A stretch of DNA of 56,654 nt from positions 1-56,654 of IMG/VR virus record IMGVR_UViG_3300013233_000046, one strand, 5' to 3'. The DNA is from a virus. The notes beneath the pieces are model-generated. The model was not told the DNA's origin, made no database searches, and worked only from the letters and a program-made list of their open reading frames with translations. Each line of letters begins with the position of its first letter. The first letter of the stretch is position 1. Made by a program: the position numbers and the translations under genes. Below, in pieces: positions 9,030 through 17,408 of the stretch.

Positions 9030-9037
9030 TATTTATG
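9030..9037 (-). promoter_or_regulatory. late promoter box for the tail-fibre operon
   Basis: On the minus strand this reads CATAAATA, 36 bases before the ATG at 8994. It stands back to back with the polB promoter at 9062-9090, so a late promoter and a sigma70-type promoter diverge from one 140-base gap. Confidence 0.6.
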
Positions 9038-9061
9038 TTAAAGGTATAAAAAGGGGTGGAC

Positions 9062-9090
9062 TTGACGGTAGTTTTCCAGTGTGTTATTAT
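9062..9090 (+). promoter_or_regulatory. sigma70-type promoter for the polymerase operon
   Basis: TTGACG (9062-9067), 17-base spacer, TATTAT (9085-9090). A short dyad TTGAC (9062-9066) and GTCAA (9093-9097) brackets it. A GTG at 9081 in frame with polB lies inside this promoter, upstream of the probable transcription start, so it cannot be the start codon. Confidence 0.75.
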
Positions 9091-9134
9091 CTGTCAACAT
9101 AAAAATAATAAAAATAGGTTATAAAAATAATAAA

Positions 9135-12100
9135 ATGAGTTATATTAACGCCATAAAGAGAAATAATGATGTGCTTGTCTGGGAAAGGGTAGATGGTAAA
9201 CGCAGACTTAAAATGTATAATGCACCATACTATTTTTACACAAAATCAGATCAAGGTACATACACAAGTATGTACGGGGATAAACTAGAAAGACATGATT
9301 TCAACACAGGCAGGGAATTTAATGAAGGAAGAGCAAAAATTGCTTCATTTGGGACAGAATTATTTGAATCCGACATTCCGATTGAACTCAAAGTATTATC
9401 ACAGAAATATTACGAAGCAGAATTACCCAAAATTCATGTAACCCTATTCGATATTGAGGTTGATTATGACCCCAAGATCGGATATTCAACCCTTGAAGAC
9501 CCATACGCGCCAATTAATTCTATAGCATATTACAACAATTGGCAGAATAGAATGGTGGTTATTGCTGTCCCCCCATCAGAATACACTGGTACTTTGGAGC
9601 AGGATGAACTTCTTAAAGAATTAGATATTATTGCAGAAATTCCAACCAACGTTAATATTGAAATAAAAATCTTCAAAAATGAAAAGGAAATGTTAATATA
9701 TTTCTTGGATGAAATAGAGGATAGTGATTTGTTGTCTGGGTGGAATAGCGAAGGATATGATATTCCCATGCTTGGAAAGCGACTTGAAATAATGGGGCAA
9801 CAATATTTTAAACGCCTTTCTTTTCATGAAGGCAACAATCCTAAGTGGAAAGAAGAAGAACTTTATGAGAAAAAAGTCATAACTCTAAATATTTCTGGTC
9901 GTGTTAGTCTTGACTATATGCTCATATTCAAGAAGTTTGAAGTAACTAATAGACCGTCTTACAGTTTAGAAAATATTTCCGATGAAATTCTAATAGATGG
10001 TGATACTAAGGAACCAATATTACCCAAATTGCATTATACTGGAAGCCTGGCAGATTTGTACCATAAAAACTTTATTAATTTTTTACGTTACAATCTTCGT
10101 GATACTGAAGTTTTATTAGGATTTGAACAGGTGTTGGGTTATGTAGAATTGGCAAATATCTTTGTACACCAAAGCACAGGATTATTTAAACATGTAACTG
10201 GTACTATCAAATTATCGGAATTGGCAACGATAAATCATTGTCATTATAATTTGGATGGTACTATAGTAAATGATACACATCCACCCGACAATGCCGAAAA
10301 AGCAAAGGGGGCTTTCGTACTCATTCCTCAAGTAGGCGAACATGACCAAATTGGTTCTGTTGATATTAATTCACTATATCCATCTGTTATTCGTTCCAAT
10401 AACATTAGTCCAGAAATGATTGTTGGTCAATTCCAAGAAGATATTCGTGCTTTTGAAGAAATAAGAAAAGAATCATATGTACAACTTACATTAAAAATGG
10501 ATAGTGGTGAAAAGTTAGTTGCAACCGCCGAAGAATGGCGGGAGGCTTTAATAGCAAAGGGATGGGGAATATCTGGATATGGTACGGTATTTTCATTAAA
10601 CAAACAGGGAATTATGTCAGCCATTCTTGAAGATTGGTATAAAACTAGAAAAAAATTCCAAGCTAAGATGATTGAAGCCAAAGAACGTGGTGACAATGCC
10701 ATGGCATTATATTATAAAAAAATTCAACACGTTTATAAAATTAAATTAAACAGTTATTATGGTTCCCTTTTGAATGCATATTTCAGATTTTATGATAAGA
10801 GAATGGGTGAGAGTACTACAGCAACTAGTAGGCTAGTTCTATTACATCAATGTGCTAAAGTTACAGAACTATTAGATGGCAAATATGTAATGCCGGATAA
10901 AGAAGTATATGATAAAGAAAAAGATGTAACGCATATCGGTTATAGTGACAAATGGTCTGTGATATATGGAGATTCTGTTGCTAAAGATACAAATATAATA
11001 CTTGAAGGTGGTAAAGAGTGTAAAATAGAACAATTATTTAAAAGGGTACAAGAGACTGTGGGAAATGGTAAAGAATATTATTTTCCAAAAAATACAAAAA
11101 CTCTAACGTATGATGAAAAAACAAACAAATCAACATTTAAAGATGTAATCTATGTTATGAGACACAAAATAGAAAAGAAAATGTATCGTGTTTGGGTTAC
11201 AAATTCCACCTATGTTGATGTTACCGAAGATCATTCCTTGATTGGATATAAAAACACACAGCAGCGATTGAAAGGCGAATCATGTTTGACTGAAGTTAAG
11301 CCCTGCGAAATAGGTGAAAAAACAAAAAGTCTCATATTTTTAAAAAACATTCCAAGAAAAATCACAAAGGACATGGGATATTCAAAAGAAATATATGAGT
11401 TTATGGGCATGTTAATTGGTGATGGTTTTGCTGCAAAGGAATCAAATGGTGGTGTTAGTATTTCAATAGGTTCACATGATATTGAAGAAATAACGAAAAA
11501 ATTAATTGATTCGCTAGTAGATCAAGGATATATAACTTCATACAAAACACGAAAAAATACACACGATGTTAGAATGTGCGGCACAAAAATATATCATCTG
11601 ATTAAAGAATCATTATATAGTGACAACAAAAAACGTTTTCCTAAGTGGATATTTGATGAAACGGTAGAAAACATTAGTAGTTTTTTGCGGGGTTATTTTA
11701 GTGCTGATGGAACAGTTACAGGGGATTCCGTTTCTTTGTGTTCTGTTGATATGGACTATATAAAACAAACACAACAATTATTATTTTATTGTGGTATATC
11801 ATCAAATTATTTTACAGAAAATGTTGAAAATAGTTACAATGGTGTATATTCTGGAACTTATAGTAAACATCTAATAATTAAAAACATTGATATATTTAAA
11901 AAACGAGTTGGATTTATACAAGATAGAAAAAATAAAAAAATACCCACAATTGGTAAAGAACGAAAATATTTATCACATTACGATTTTACCATATGTCGTG
12001 GAATTCAAAAAATAGAAGAAATTGAATATAATGATTACGTATACGACATTGAAGTTGGTAATACGCATGTTTTCTTTGCCAATAATATATTAGTTCACAA

Positions 12101-12905
12101 TACAGACTCATCATACTTCAGAACACATGGATATAATGTAGATGAAACTACACAAGTAGCTGACATACTAGGGGATAAGATTAGCGAGTCTTTTCCTGAG
12201 TTCATGCGTGAAGCCTTTTTATGCACTGATGGATTTGACAATATTATTAAAACGGGTAGAGAAATTATCGCTGATAAGGGAATATTTGTAGATAAGAAGC
12301 GTTATATGCTTCATGTTGTTGACAATGAGGGATTTAAGTGTGACGACCTTAAAGTTATGGGGTTGGAAACCAAGAAAACAGCAATGCCAAAATTCATTGC
12401 AATTAAAATAAATGGTTGGATGAAACGGTATCTTACTGGTGCAGACTGGGACGATATTGCTATAGAAATAGTAGACTTTAAAGATGAATTGCGTGCAAGT
12501 ACAGATTACATGCAATTGGGAATAACAGTAGGTATTAAGAATGTGGAAAAATATACTGCTGATTATGCTACTGATAAGAAATGTTTTCTACCTGGGCATG
12601 TAGCTGGTGCTATATTCTTCAATGAATGCTTAGAAAAGTATGGTGATACAGAGAGTCTTCCAATTATATCTGGCATGAAAATTAAGAAGTTTATGTTGAA
12701 AAAACAAATAGATAGATTTAAAGCTATATCAATACCTGCCGATCTTGAAACTATTCCAGAATGGTTTATAGAACATCTTGGAATGAACTATGACGAACAA
12801 ATAACCCGACTTATTGATAAACCATTAACCAATATTATTAAGGCTATTGATAAAGAATCACCATCAAGACAGAGTCTTTCTGACGATAGCTTGTTGGAGT
12901 TCTAA
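9135..12905 (+). CDS. 43: DNA polymerase, family B (gp43), interrupted by an intein
   Basis: 1,256 residues as translated, 880 after removal of a 376-residue intein, close to T4 gp43 (898). Replicates the phage genome and proofreads. Exonuclease motifs: F-DIE (Asp106, Glu108), NSEGYD (204-209) and YNLRD (319-323). Polymerase motifs: A, DINSLYPS (410-417); B, KIKLNSYYG (535-543); C, YGD+TDS, split by the intein after Asp613. The last residues SLSDDSLLEF could be the clamp-binding tail. I chose the ATG at 9135 because the upstream in-frame GTG (9081) is inside the promoter; the nearest AGG lies a rather long 16 bases before it. The stop overlaps the next start (TAATG). The clamp gene follows shortly downstream. 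Confidence 0.95.
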   Translation: MSYINAIKRNNDVLVWERVDGKRRLKMYNAPYYFYTKSDQGTYTSMYGDKLERHDFNTGREFNEGRAKIASFGTELFESDIPIELKVLSQKYYEAELPKIHVTLFDIEVDYDPKIGYSTLEDPYAPINSIAYYNNWQNRMVVIAVPPSEYTGTLEQDELLKELDIIAEIPTNVNIEIKIFKNEKEMLIYFLDEIEDSDLLSGWNSEGYDIPMLGKRLEIMGQQYFKRLSFHEGNNPKWKEEELYEKKVITLNISGRVSLDYMLIFKKFEVTNRPSYSLENISDEILIDGDTKEPILPKLHYTGSLADLYHKNFINFLRYNLRDTEVLLGFEQVLGYVELANIFVHQSTGLFKHVTGTIKLSELATINHCHYNLDGTIVNDTHPPDNAEKAKGAFVLIPQVGEHDQIGSVDINSLYPSVIRSNNISPEMIVGQFQEDIRAFEEIRKESYVQLTLKMDSGEKLVATAEEWREALIAKGWGISGYGTVFSLNKQGIMSAILEDWYKTRKKFQAKMIEAKERGDNAMALYYKKIQHVYKIKLNSYYGSLLNAYFRFYDKRMGESTTATSRLVLLHQCAKVTELLDGKYVMPDKEVYDKEKDVTHIGYSDKWSVIYGDSVAKDTNIILEGGKECKIEQLFKRVQETVGNGKEYYFPKNTKTLTYDEKTNKSTFKDVIYVMRHKIEKKMYRVWVTNSTYVDVTEDHSLIGYKNTQQRLKGESCLTEVKPCEIGEKTKSLIFLKNIPRKITKDMGYSKEIYEFMGMLIGDGFAAKESNGGVSISIGSHDIEEITKKLIDSLVDQGYITSYKTRKNTHDVRMCGTKIYHLIKESLYSDNKKRFPKWIFDETVENISSFLRGYFSADGTVTGDSVSLCSVDMDYIKQTQQLLFYCGISSNYFTENVENSYNGVYSGTYSKHLIIKNIDIFKKRVGFIQDRKNKKIPTIGKERKYLSHYDFTICRGIQKIEEIEYNDYVYDIEVGNTHVFFANNILVHNTDSSYFRTHGYNVDETTQVADILGDKISESFPEFMREAFLCTDGFDNIIKTGREIIADKGIFVDKKRYMLHVVDNEGFKCDDLKVMGLETKKTAMPKFIAIKINGWMKRYLTGADWDDIAIEIVDFKDELRASTDYMQLGITVGIKNVEKYTADYATDKKCFLPGHVAGAIFFNECLEKYGDTESLPIISGMKIKKFMLKKQIDRFKAISIPADLETIPEWFIEHLGMNYDEQITRLIDKPLTNIIKAIDKESPSRQSLSDDSLLEF
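10974..12101 (+). mobile_element. intein with LAGLIDADG endonuclease in the polymerase active site
   Basis: 376 residues inserted between YGD and TDS of polymerase motif C, the most conserved point of the gene. Splicing residues are all present: Ser1 as nucleophile, block B T-E-D-H (84-87), block F VYDIEV near 356-361, C-terminal His375-Asn376 and Thr as the +1 extein residue. Two LAGLIDADG-type helices, FMGMLIGDGF (143-152, Asp150) and FLRGYFSADGT (237-247, Asp245), indicate an intact two-motif homing endonuclease. The reading frame is open throughout, so it looks active. Protein splicing would restore YGDTDSSYF. Boundaries were set from these splice motifs and from the T4-like polymerase that remains when it is removed. 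Confidence 0.95.
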
Positions 12906-13321
12906 TGAAGAAAATTTACACATCAAACTATGCGAGAAATAGCAATAACCCAAAAGCCATAGGTATTAGTTTTGTAATTCCAGAATGGTATAATGGCGCT
13001 ACACTTCCAAAACTTGCTCCCATGCAAGCAATGATTAATACCTTCAAACGCAAAAAAGACTCTTATATGGAAAGGCAATTTTCGCAACGGTATATTAGTT
13101 TATTGCGCTCGCGTGACATAAAAGCGGAATCCTTATTAGAAGAAATTCCAGATGGGTCAATTCTTTTATGCTATGAATCTCCAGGGGAATTTTGTCACAG
13201 GAGGGTATTGGCAGAATGGATAGAACATCATACTGGTGTTCATATACCAGAATGGAAGAACGAAAAAGAACTCGAAAAAGAAGTACAAAATAAAGTAGTT
13301 GACAGTATAATAGAATTTTAG
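12905..13321 (+). CDS. DUF488-like protein
   Basis: 138 residues, starting at the overlapping TAATG of the polymerase gene, so it is translationally coupled to it. The pattern fits the DUF488 family: N-terminal YTSNYAR, then P-x-W, LAPMQ, a D-x-Y...RYISLL helix, LLCYESPGEFCHRRVLAEWI (109-128; CYE, CHR) and a C-terminal IPEW. The family's function is unknown; the conserved Cys/His/Arg cluster suggests a nucleotide- or nucleic-acid-linked enzyme. The position between polymerase and clamp suggests a role in DNA metabolism, which is only inference. The C-terminus (SIIEF) overlaps the clamp promoter. Confidence 0.6.
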   Translation: MKKIYTSNYARNSNNPKAIGISFVIPEWYNGATLPKLAPMQAMINTFKRKKDSYMERQFSQRYISLLRSRDIKAESLLEEIPDGSILLCYESPGEFCHRRVLAEWIEHHTGVHIPEWKNEKELEKEVQNKVVDSIIEF

Positions 13322-13327
13322 TATACT
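13299..13327 (+). promoter_or_regulatory. sigma70-type promoter for the clamp gene, with dyad
   Basis: TTGACA (13299-13304), 17-base spacer, TATACT (13322-13327). A perfect 8-bp dyad, GACAGTAT (13301-13308) and ATACTGTC (13323-13330), overlaps both boxes. The promoter lies in the last codons of the upstream gene. Confidence 0.85.
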
Positions 13328-13369
13328 GTCGATATCCAAATAATAAAAATAACAAATAGGATAATAAAA

Positions 13370-14077
13370 ATGAACCTTACACAAGACCTTACCACGTTTA
13401 TAGAAAACGTGGTAAAAACTAGCCAAAGCGTACAAATTGATGATGTTATCATTGAGGATGGAGCTGTACGTGCCATTGATGAAGACAGAACAGTGGTTTT
13501 ATACCAAACCAACGCAGTGCCTGCATTCCCATTCGATTCAATAGGTTTAAATCGCATTGGAATCTTCTTATCCCGCCTCGACTTAGTTAAAGGTCGCGAT
13601 GGTTTTCAGATTGATATTGAAACCAAAACCAACGAAGATATCACGCATGTATCTGCGCTGAAAATGAAAAGCACTGATACTAAAGTGGGATATCTTTGTG
13701 CCAATCCCGAAACCATCAAAGCACCAAAGCAAATAAACGATGAAATAATTTATAGCATTCAACTCAATGCTGAAGCCGTAAGCATACTACAAAAGGGTCA
13801 TGCTGCCATGGGTTCTGAGAATGTATCTATTATCAGTAAAGATGGTGTATCGTTTAAGTTAGAAGATATCAATGGTGATACATTCGTACACGATTTTTCT
13901 GCCGATGCTACAAGCCTATCTGATGCCGCAGATACATCATTCACCCACAAATACCCAGTAAAAGTAATACTATCACTATTCAAACAAAATCCCGATGGTG
14001 TTTTTGAAATAGGTGCGAAGGGTATCCTTAAAATTTCCGTAAATGATTTGGACTTCTACGTTCTTCCACAAATTTGA
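13370..14077 (+). CDS. 45: sliding clamp (gp45-like)
   Basis: 235 residues, matching the length of T4 gp45 (228). The general build fits a trimeric DNA sliding clamp: an N-terminal helix (LTQDLTTFIENVVKTSQSVQ) followed by a strand with an acidic start, a mid-protein loop near FLSRLDLVKGRDG, a second helix (LNAEAVSILQKGHAAMG) and a final strand ending at LDFYVLPQI. It would tether the polymerase and, as in T4, act with the late sigma factor as a moving activator of late transcription. Sequence identity to T4 is low, so the call rests on length, fold pattern and its place behind the polymerase gene. It has its own strong promoter, and GGATA upstream of the ATG as ribosome site. Clamp loader genes are not in this window. 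Confidence 0.75.
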   Translation: MNLTQDLTTFIENVVKTSQSVQIDDVIIEDGAVRAIDEDRTVVLYQTNAVPAFPFDSIGLNRIGIFLSRLDLVKGRDGFQIDIETKTNEDITHVSALKMKSTDTKVGYLCANPETIKAPKQINDEIIYSIQLNAEAVSILQKGHAAMGSENVSIISKDGVSFKLEDINGDTFVHDFSADATSLSDAADTSFTHKYPVKVILSLFKQNPDGVFEIGAKGILKISVNDLDFYVLPQI

Positions 14078-14085
14078 TTGGTAAT

Positions 14086-14112
14086 TTAACATTTTTTTGT
14101 GTTAAATATACT
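14086..14112 (+). promoter_or_regulatory. weak possible promoter with hairpin before 14131
   Basis: TTAACA (14086-14091), a short 15-base spacer and TATACT (14107-14112). TTTAACA (14085-14091) and TGTTAAA (14100-14106) form a hairpin with an 8-base loop of mostly T. It could equally be a weak terminator after the clamp gene. Confidence 0.35.
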
Positions 14113-14130
14113 AAAGTATAGGAGAATAAT

Positions 14131-14589
14131 ATGAGTGGCGAATTAACCACCCAAGAAGCAAAAGAAGTCAGCATCGAAACCAAAAGCGTTGAAGAACGTT
14201 TGACGGACAATGCTATTCTCAATGCTGAACTCATTGCTGAAGTAAAGAAGCAAGTTACTGCTGAAATTGTTTCAGAGATGAAAGAAAAGCGCGTCTACGA
14301 AGAAAAAGAAAGACAACTACGACAAGAACAAGAAGATTTGGAACATGCGAATTATGTTGCAACTATGAAAGAATCTGATGAACCTTGGGTTGAAATGGTT
14401 GGTGATGTTCGTGATACACGAAAAGGTCAACGGATCCAATTGGAATGGAATAATGCATTTATCAACCACCTCAGAGAAGCTGGTTTTAAAGGTGTGGATG
14501 ATGAACAAATAATTCAACAATATCTTGCCATGCTGCTTCGTGACACCGCCGACAAATATGAAGACCGTTACGGAAGCGATTACGAATAA
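14131..14589 (+). CDS. unknown protein with charged coiled-coil segment
   Basis: 152 residues, not recognised. The first part (about residues 5-75) is helical and highly charged, with a Glu/Lys/Arg/Gln-rich stretch at 45-75 likely to form a coiled coil. A more compact C-terminal part has WVEMVGDVRD (88-97) and a helix containing FINHLREAGFKGVDDEQIIQQYL. No catalytic motif is evident. A good ribosome site, TAGGAG, lies 6 bases before the ATG. Its place between clamp and RNase H suggests a DNA-metabolism or transcription accessory role, but nothing in the sequence proves this. It ends one base from the remnant of a homing-endonuclease gene on the other strand. Confidence 0.7.
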   Translation: MSGELTTQEAKEVSIETKSVEERLTDNAILNAELIAEVKKQVTAEIVSEMKEKRVYEEKERQLRQEQEDLEHANYVATMKESDEPWVEMVGDVRDTRKGQRIQLEWNNAFINHLREAGFKGVDDEQIIQQYLAMLLRDTADKYEDRYGSDYE

Positions 14590-14590
14590 A

Positions 14591-15704
14591 CTATTCCAGA
14601 AGTTGATAGATTTTATCTTCAACTTCTGGAATATCATCAAAACATTCAGACTTTCCACCAAATTTTCCATCTGGAATATATTGATACTCCCTCATTTCAT
14701 ATATAATATCACGTTCAAGATTTATACAATCAATAAGTTGCAATTTTTTAGTGTAAAGCTCTTGAATACTGTACTTATTTTTGTATGAAGAAAAGCGTTT
14801 CACTACTGTGTTTTTAGTAATTCCAATTTTCACAAAACTTTTATTTGATATTTTGTTTATAAATTTGACAAAATATATAGTTGCTAATGTCGTCATATCA
14901 TCAGGGTTTAATTGCACATAATTTTCATTGTAGAATCCAGTTTTATTGCATATTGGACAACCAGTTCCATTATTTAATACACTATCTGGTATTGCATCCC
15001 ACGTATGTCCATGGCTGCATTTCCATGTACATTTAGTGCGAGCATTTATAATATCATCAATTCTATATATTTCATCATCTCTTTCTAATAAACGCACATC
15101 AACTATTTTATTTGTTAATTTCACCAAACCTGCACATGCAGGGCATCCTGTATTATTATTTAAAATTTGATTTAATGATGTTGTCCATTCATGATTACAA
15201 CAAATACATTTAAAATTATGCCTATCTTTAATGCGCGTATATTCACCAATAAGTTCAATTTGATTATTTTCCAATTTTCCTAATATTCTGCGTATCTGTC
15301 CATGGCTTTTTCTTTTTCCAGATAATATCATTGAACAACGTGGGCAATTGCTCTTATTGTCACCCACAACGTTGTTTGGTGATGCTTTCCATCTATGATT
15401 ACAATCATCACATTTTCATTCTATTAGAGTATCATAATTTATATAATTATCAATACGTTTAATATTTCTAGTTTTTAATTTATATCTTGATCGGTATATT
15501 TAATTTTTCCATTGCAATGTGGGCACCCAGATGAGTTAATTCTTAAAATTGAGTTGGGTATAGCATCCCATACTTTTTTACAAATTATACATTTCCATTC
15601 TATTTTTGTGTGCGCGTTTATTAATTACCCATGCGCTTTATTGGTTTATTATCATCCAATAATCTCTGATCTACAATTTCATTCGTTAATTTTTTATTTG
15701 ACAT
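14591..15704 (-). pseudogene. decayed zinc-ribbon plus GIY-YIG/T5orf172-type homing endonuclease
   Basis: The open 3' part (14591-15367, up to 258 residues) has zinc-ribbon modules (CICC..CPAC, CSHGH..CPIC) followed by a GIY-YIG-like domain (YFVKFINK...SFVKIGITKN, then FGGKSECF). Reading upstream on the same strand finds the missing 5' half, broken by lesions. There is an ATG at 15704 starting MSNKKLTNEIVDQRLL, a frameshift near 15622, a first ribbon module (EWKCIICKKVWDAIPNS...CPHC), a second frameshift near 15482, and an in-frame TGA near 15416 where the other modules have Trp (E-stop-KC versus EWKC). In all there are four related ribbon modules. This is the pattern of a free-standing homing gene that has lost function. 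Only a GTG at 15367 could start the remaining ORF, so a truncated product cannot be ruled out. Confidence 0.8.
14592..14633. terminator. long hairpin at convergent junction
   Basis: Perfect 15-bp arms, 14592-14606 and 14619-14633; the 12-base interior can add an AGAT/ATCT stem. It begins three bases after the plus-strand stop codon and lies inside the 3' end of the minus-strand homing gene. There is no long T run, so it may act as an RNA-end stabiliser rather than a classic terminator. Confidence 0.6.
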
Positions 15705-15726
15705 TTCAATATTTCTCTTATATAAT
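15698..15726 (+). promoter_or_regulatory. consensus sigma70 promoter for rnh
   Basis: TTGACA (15698-15703), exactly 17 bases, TATAAT (15721-15726). A dyad TTATAATT (15720-15727) and AATTATAA (15734-15741) overlaps the -10 box and probable start. The -35 box overlaps the former ATG of the decayed homing gene on the other strand. Confidence 0.9.
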
Positions 15727-15765
15727 TGTACAATAATTATAATAATAACTACAAGAGTATTTATC

Positions 15766-16677
15766 ATGCGTTACCTCCTACTTGACATAAGCAATTTATT
15801 GTATAGAACATTTTATGCCAATAAAAGCGAAGACGATATAACCATCGCTGGACTAGCACAACACCAAGCCCTACTAACTTTAAACAAATATTATAATGCA
15901 TATAAACCAGATAAAATGGTTATGGCATTTGACAGAAAGGCGTGGCGCATAGATTATACCAAATCTGAAGAATGTGTATCTGGTAAAGTATACAAAGGTA
16001 ATCGTCGTAAAGACATGACACCAAAAGAAAAAGCCAAATATGAATTATTTGTGGAGCATTTAAAGGACTTTGAAAATCTTATGCGAAAGCATACATCTGT
16101 CGTATGTCTTGGTAAAGATGGCCTGGAAGCAGATGATTTCGTTGCTATTTTTGCGGAAATTATGTCTGGTAAAGATGTTGAAATCATTGCTGTTAGTTCA
16201 GATAAAGATTACATACAAATTCTTAAACATGAAGGGGTTACATTAATAAACCCAATCGACGATAAACCAAGAACTTTAGAAGATTGGAATGGTGATGCTA
16301 ATTTATTTATGTTTGAAAAATGTATCCGTGGTGATGTTGGAGACAATGTCCAATCTGCATATCCAAGAATTCGCAAGACAAGAATCATGAAGTGCTACGA
16401 AGATCCTTTGGAATGTGTCAATATGATGGAAGAAACATGGACAAATCACAAAGGCAAAGAATTAAGGGTTAAGGATGTCTATAAGGAAAATCAATTACTC
16501 ATGGATTTAGAAAAACAGCCAGAAGAATGGCGGAAGATTATCATTGATGAAATAGAAGCTACTATGAAAGATCCCGGCACATATTCATTTTTTGAATTTA
16601 TGAAATTCTTGGGTAAGTATGATATGAAGAAAGTAGCAGATAATGCTGAAAGCTTCGCCCACATGTTAAGCCGCTAA
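15766..16677 (+). CDS. rnh: RNase H / 5'-3' exonuclease (T4 rnh-like, FEN family)
   Basis: 303 residues, the same size as T4 RNase H (305). Removes RNA primers and flaps during lagging-strand replication. The metal-binding acidic residues of FEN-type nucleases are visible in order: LLLDISN (Asp7), AFDRKAW (Asp56), GLEADDF (Glu121, Asp123, Asp124), SSDKDY (Asp146, Asp148) and RGDVGDN (Asp190, Asp193) leading into the helix-hairpin-helix-like DNA-binding part. The basic YKGNRRK stretch (76-82) corresponds to the bridge region. A perfect sigma70 promoter lies 40 bases upstream and the start follows CAAGAG. The stop codon overlaps that of the convergent membrane-protein gene inside a short hairpin. 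Confidence 0.92.
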   Translation: MRYLLLDISNLLYRTFYANKSEDDITIAGLAQHQALLTLNKYYNAYKPDKMVMAFDRKAWRIDYTKSEECVSGKVYKGNRRKDMTPKEKAKYELFVEHLKDFENLMRKHTSVVCLGKDGLEADDFVAIFAEIMSGKDVEIIAVSSDKDYIQILKHEGVTLINPIDDKPRTLEDWNGDANLFMFEKCIRGDVGDNVQSAYPRIRKTRIMKCYEDPLECVNMMEETWTNHKGKELRVKDVYKENQLLMDLEKQPEEWRKIIIDEIEATMKDPGTYSFFEFMKFLGKYDMKKVADNAESFAHMLSR

Positions 16678-16687
16678 TCAGCGGCTT
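16668..16687. terminator. short hairpin spanning two overlapping stop codons
   Basis: AAGCCGCT (16668-16675), loop AATC, AGCGGCTT (16680-16687). The stop codons of the two convergent genes (16675-16677 plus, 16674-16676 minus) lie at the loop. Short T tracts only, so termination strength is uncertain. Confidence 0.55.
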
Positions 16688-17027
16688 CTTCATCTTTTGG
16701 TTTTTCTTCGGTCTTTTTGTTCCATGGCAAAAATCCCAAATCCCACTTTTGGCCAGTATTAACATAAAACCCCACCATTGGTGCTGCTATACCTATTACC
16801 GCCACTACAAGGGCGCTGTGTTGGGAAGTTGGTGCCTGTGCTATACAGTCAGTGACATTAGTTGAAACACATCCTTCTATCATGTACGGTGCCAAATTTG
16901 CATACCATACAACTACCACATAATATACCATATATGCATAACCAGCCATGATTGCACGTGGAATCAATCTCCATGTGTCCAAAAACTCTGCGATCAGCAT
17001 ATGACCCTTTCTAATCTTGTCAATCAT
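16674..17027 (-). CDS. small membrane protein with two hydrophobic segments
   Basis: 117 residues from the ATG at 17027, chosen because AAGG at 17040-17043 gives good spacing. The longer reading from a GTG at 17051 would start at or before the transcription start set by the late box 17053-17066. It has two membrane segments, about 26-47 (AIMAGYAYMVYYVVVVWYAN) and about 72-92 (ALVVAVIGIAAPMVGFYV), a Cys-containing loop between them and a charged, Lys/Glu-rich tail. Size and layout are holin-like, and late expression would fit lysis, but no lysis enzyme is adjacent and the loop with two Cys is not typical. Alternative: a small virion membrane or superinfection protein. Confidence 0.65.
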   Translation of the reverse strand: MIDKIRKGHMLIAEFLDTWRLIPRAIMAGYAYMVYYVVVVWYANLAPYMIEGCVSTNVTDCIAQAPTSQHSALVVAVIGIAAPMVGFYVNTGQKWDLGFLPWNKKTEEKPKDEEAAD

Positions 17028-17052
17028 TGTCATCACCCTTGATAAATACACT

Positions 17053-17066
17053 CATAAATATTTATG
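17053..17066. promoter_or_regulatory. palindromic divergent late promoter
   Basis: The 14-base perfect palindrome CATAAATATTTATG supplies a CATAAATA late box on each strand: one for the PAAR gene (start 17092), the other for the membrane protein (start 17027). Confidence 0.65.
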
Positions 17067-17091
17067 TTAATTAGGTTAAAAAGGTGATAAT

Positions 17092-17406
17092 ATGCCCGGT
17101 GCTGTTGCAACAATAGGTTCTTTATTTGATGATGGTGATGCTGTAGCTGGCGGAAGTGGTGATGTTTTTGTAAACAATTTACCTGTTGCTAAATTAGGTG
17201 ATTTTACTACAGGGCATAGTGCACCAGGTCATGGTTTCTATCCTCCTGCCGCTATAGTTGATGGATCTGGTAGTGTTTTTGTAAACAACGTGCCAATAGC
17301 TAGTGTTGGTAGTAAACACCTCCCGCACTGCGATCCACCACACCCAGTTTCTGATTGTCATGATGGTACTATAATTAATGGTTCATCTGATGTATTTACG
17401 GGGTAA
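17092..17406 (+). CDS. PAAR-type tail spike tip protein (gp5.4-like)
   Basis: 104 residues with the PAAR build: a start of MPGAVATIGS, two VFVNNxPxAxxGD/S repeats (about 24-35 and 62-72), HSAPGHG, and a second half rich in His and Cys (KHLPHCDPPHPVSDCHDG) that would bind a metal at the point of the cone. PAAR proteins cap the central spike of contractile tails and of type VI secretion systems and sharpen it for membrane piercing; here the partner would be the gp5-like spike at 36975-38750. It is expressed from a late box and followed two bases later by an unknown gene. Confidence 0.88.
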   Translation: MPGAVATIGSLFDDGDAVAGGSGDVFVNNLPVAKLGDFTTGHSAPGHGFYPPAAIVDGSGSVFVNNVPIASVGSKHLPHCDPPHPVSDCHDGTIINGSSDVFTG

Positions 17407-17408
17407 AC

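Noticed and set aside
9081-9134. GTG at 9081 as the start of the polymerase
   Set aside because: It lies between the -35 and -10 boxes of a strong promoter, so it would not be in the mRNA; the ATG at 9135 begins the conserved region.
13095-13557. Minus-strand frames across the clamp promoter
   Set aside because: Opposite to clear coding genes and a promoter, with Phe/Tyr/Leu-rich composition typical of antisense shadows.
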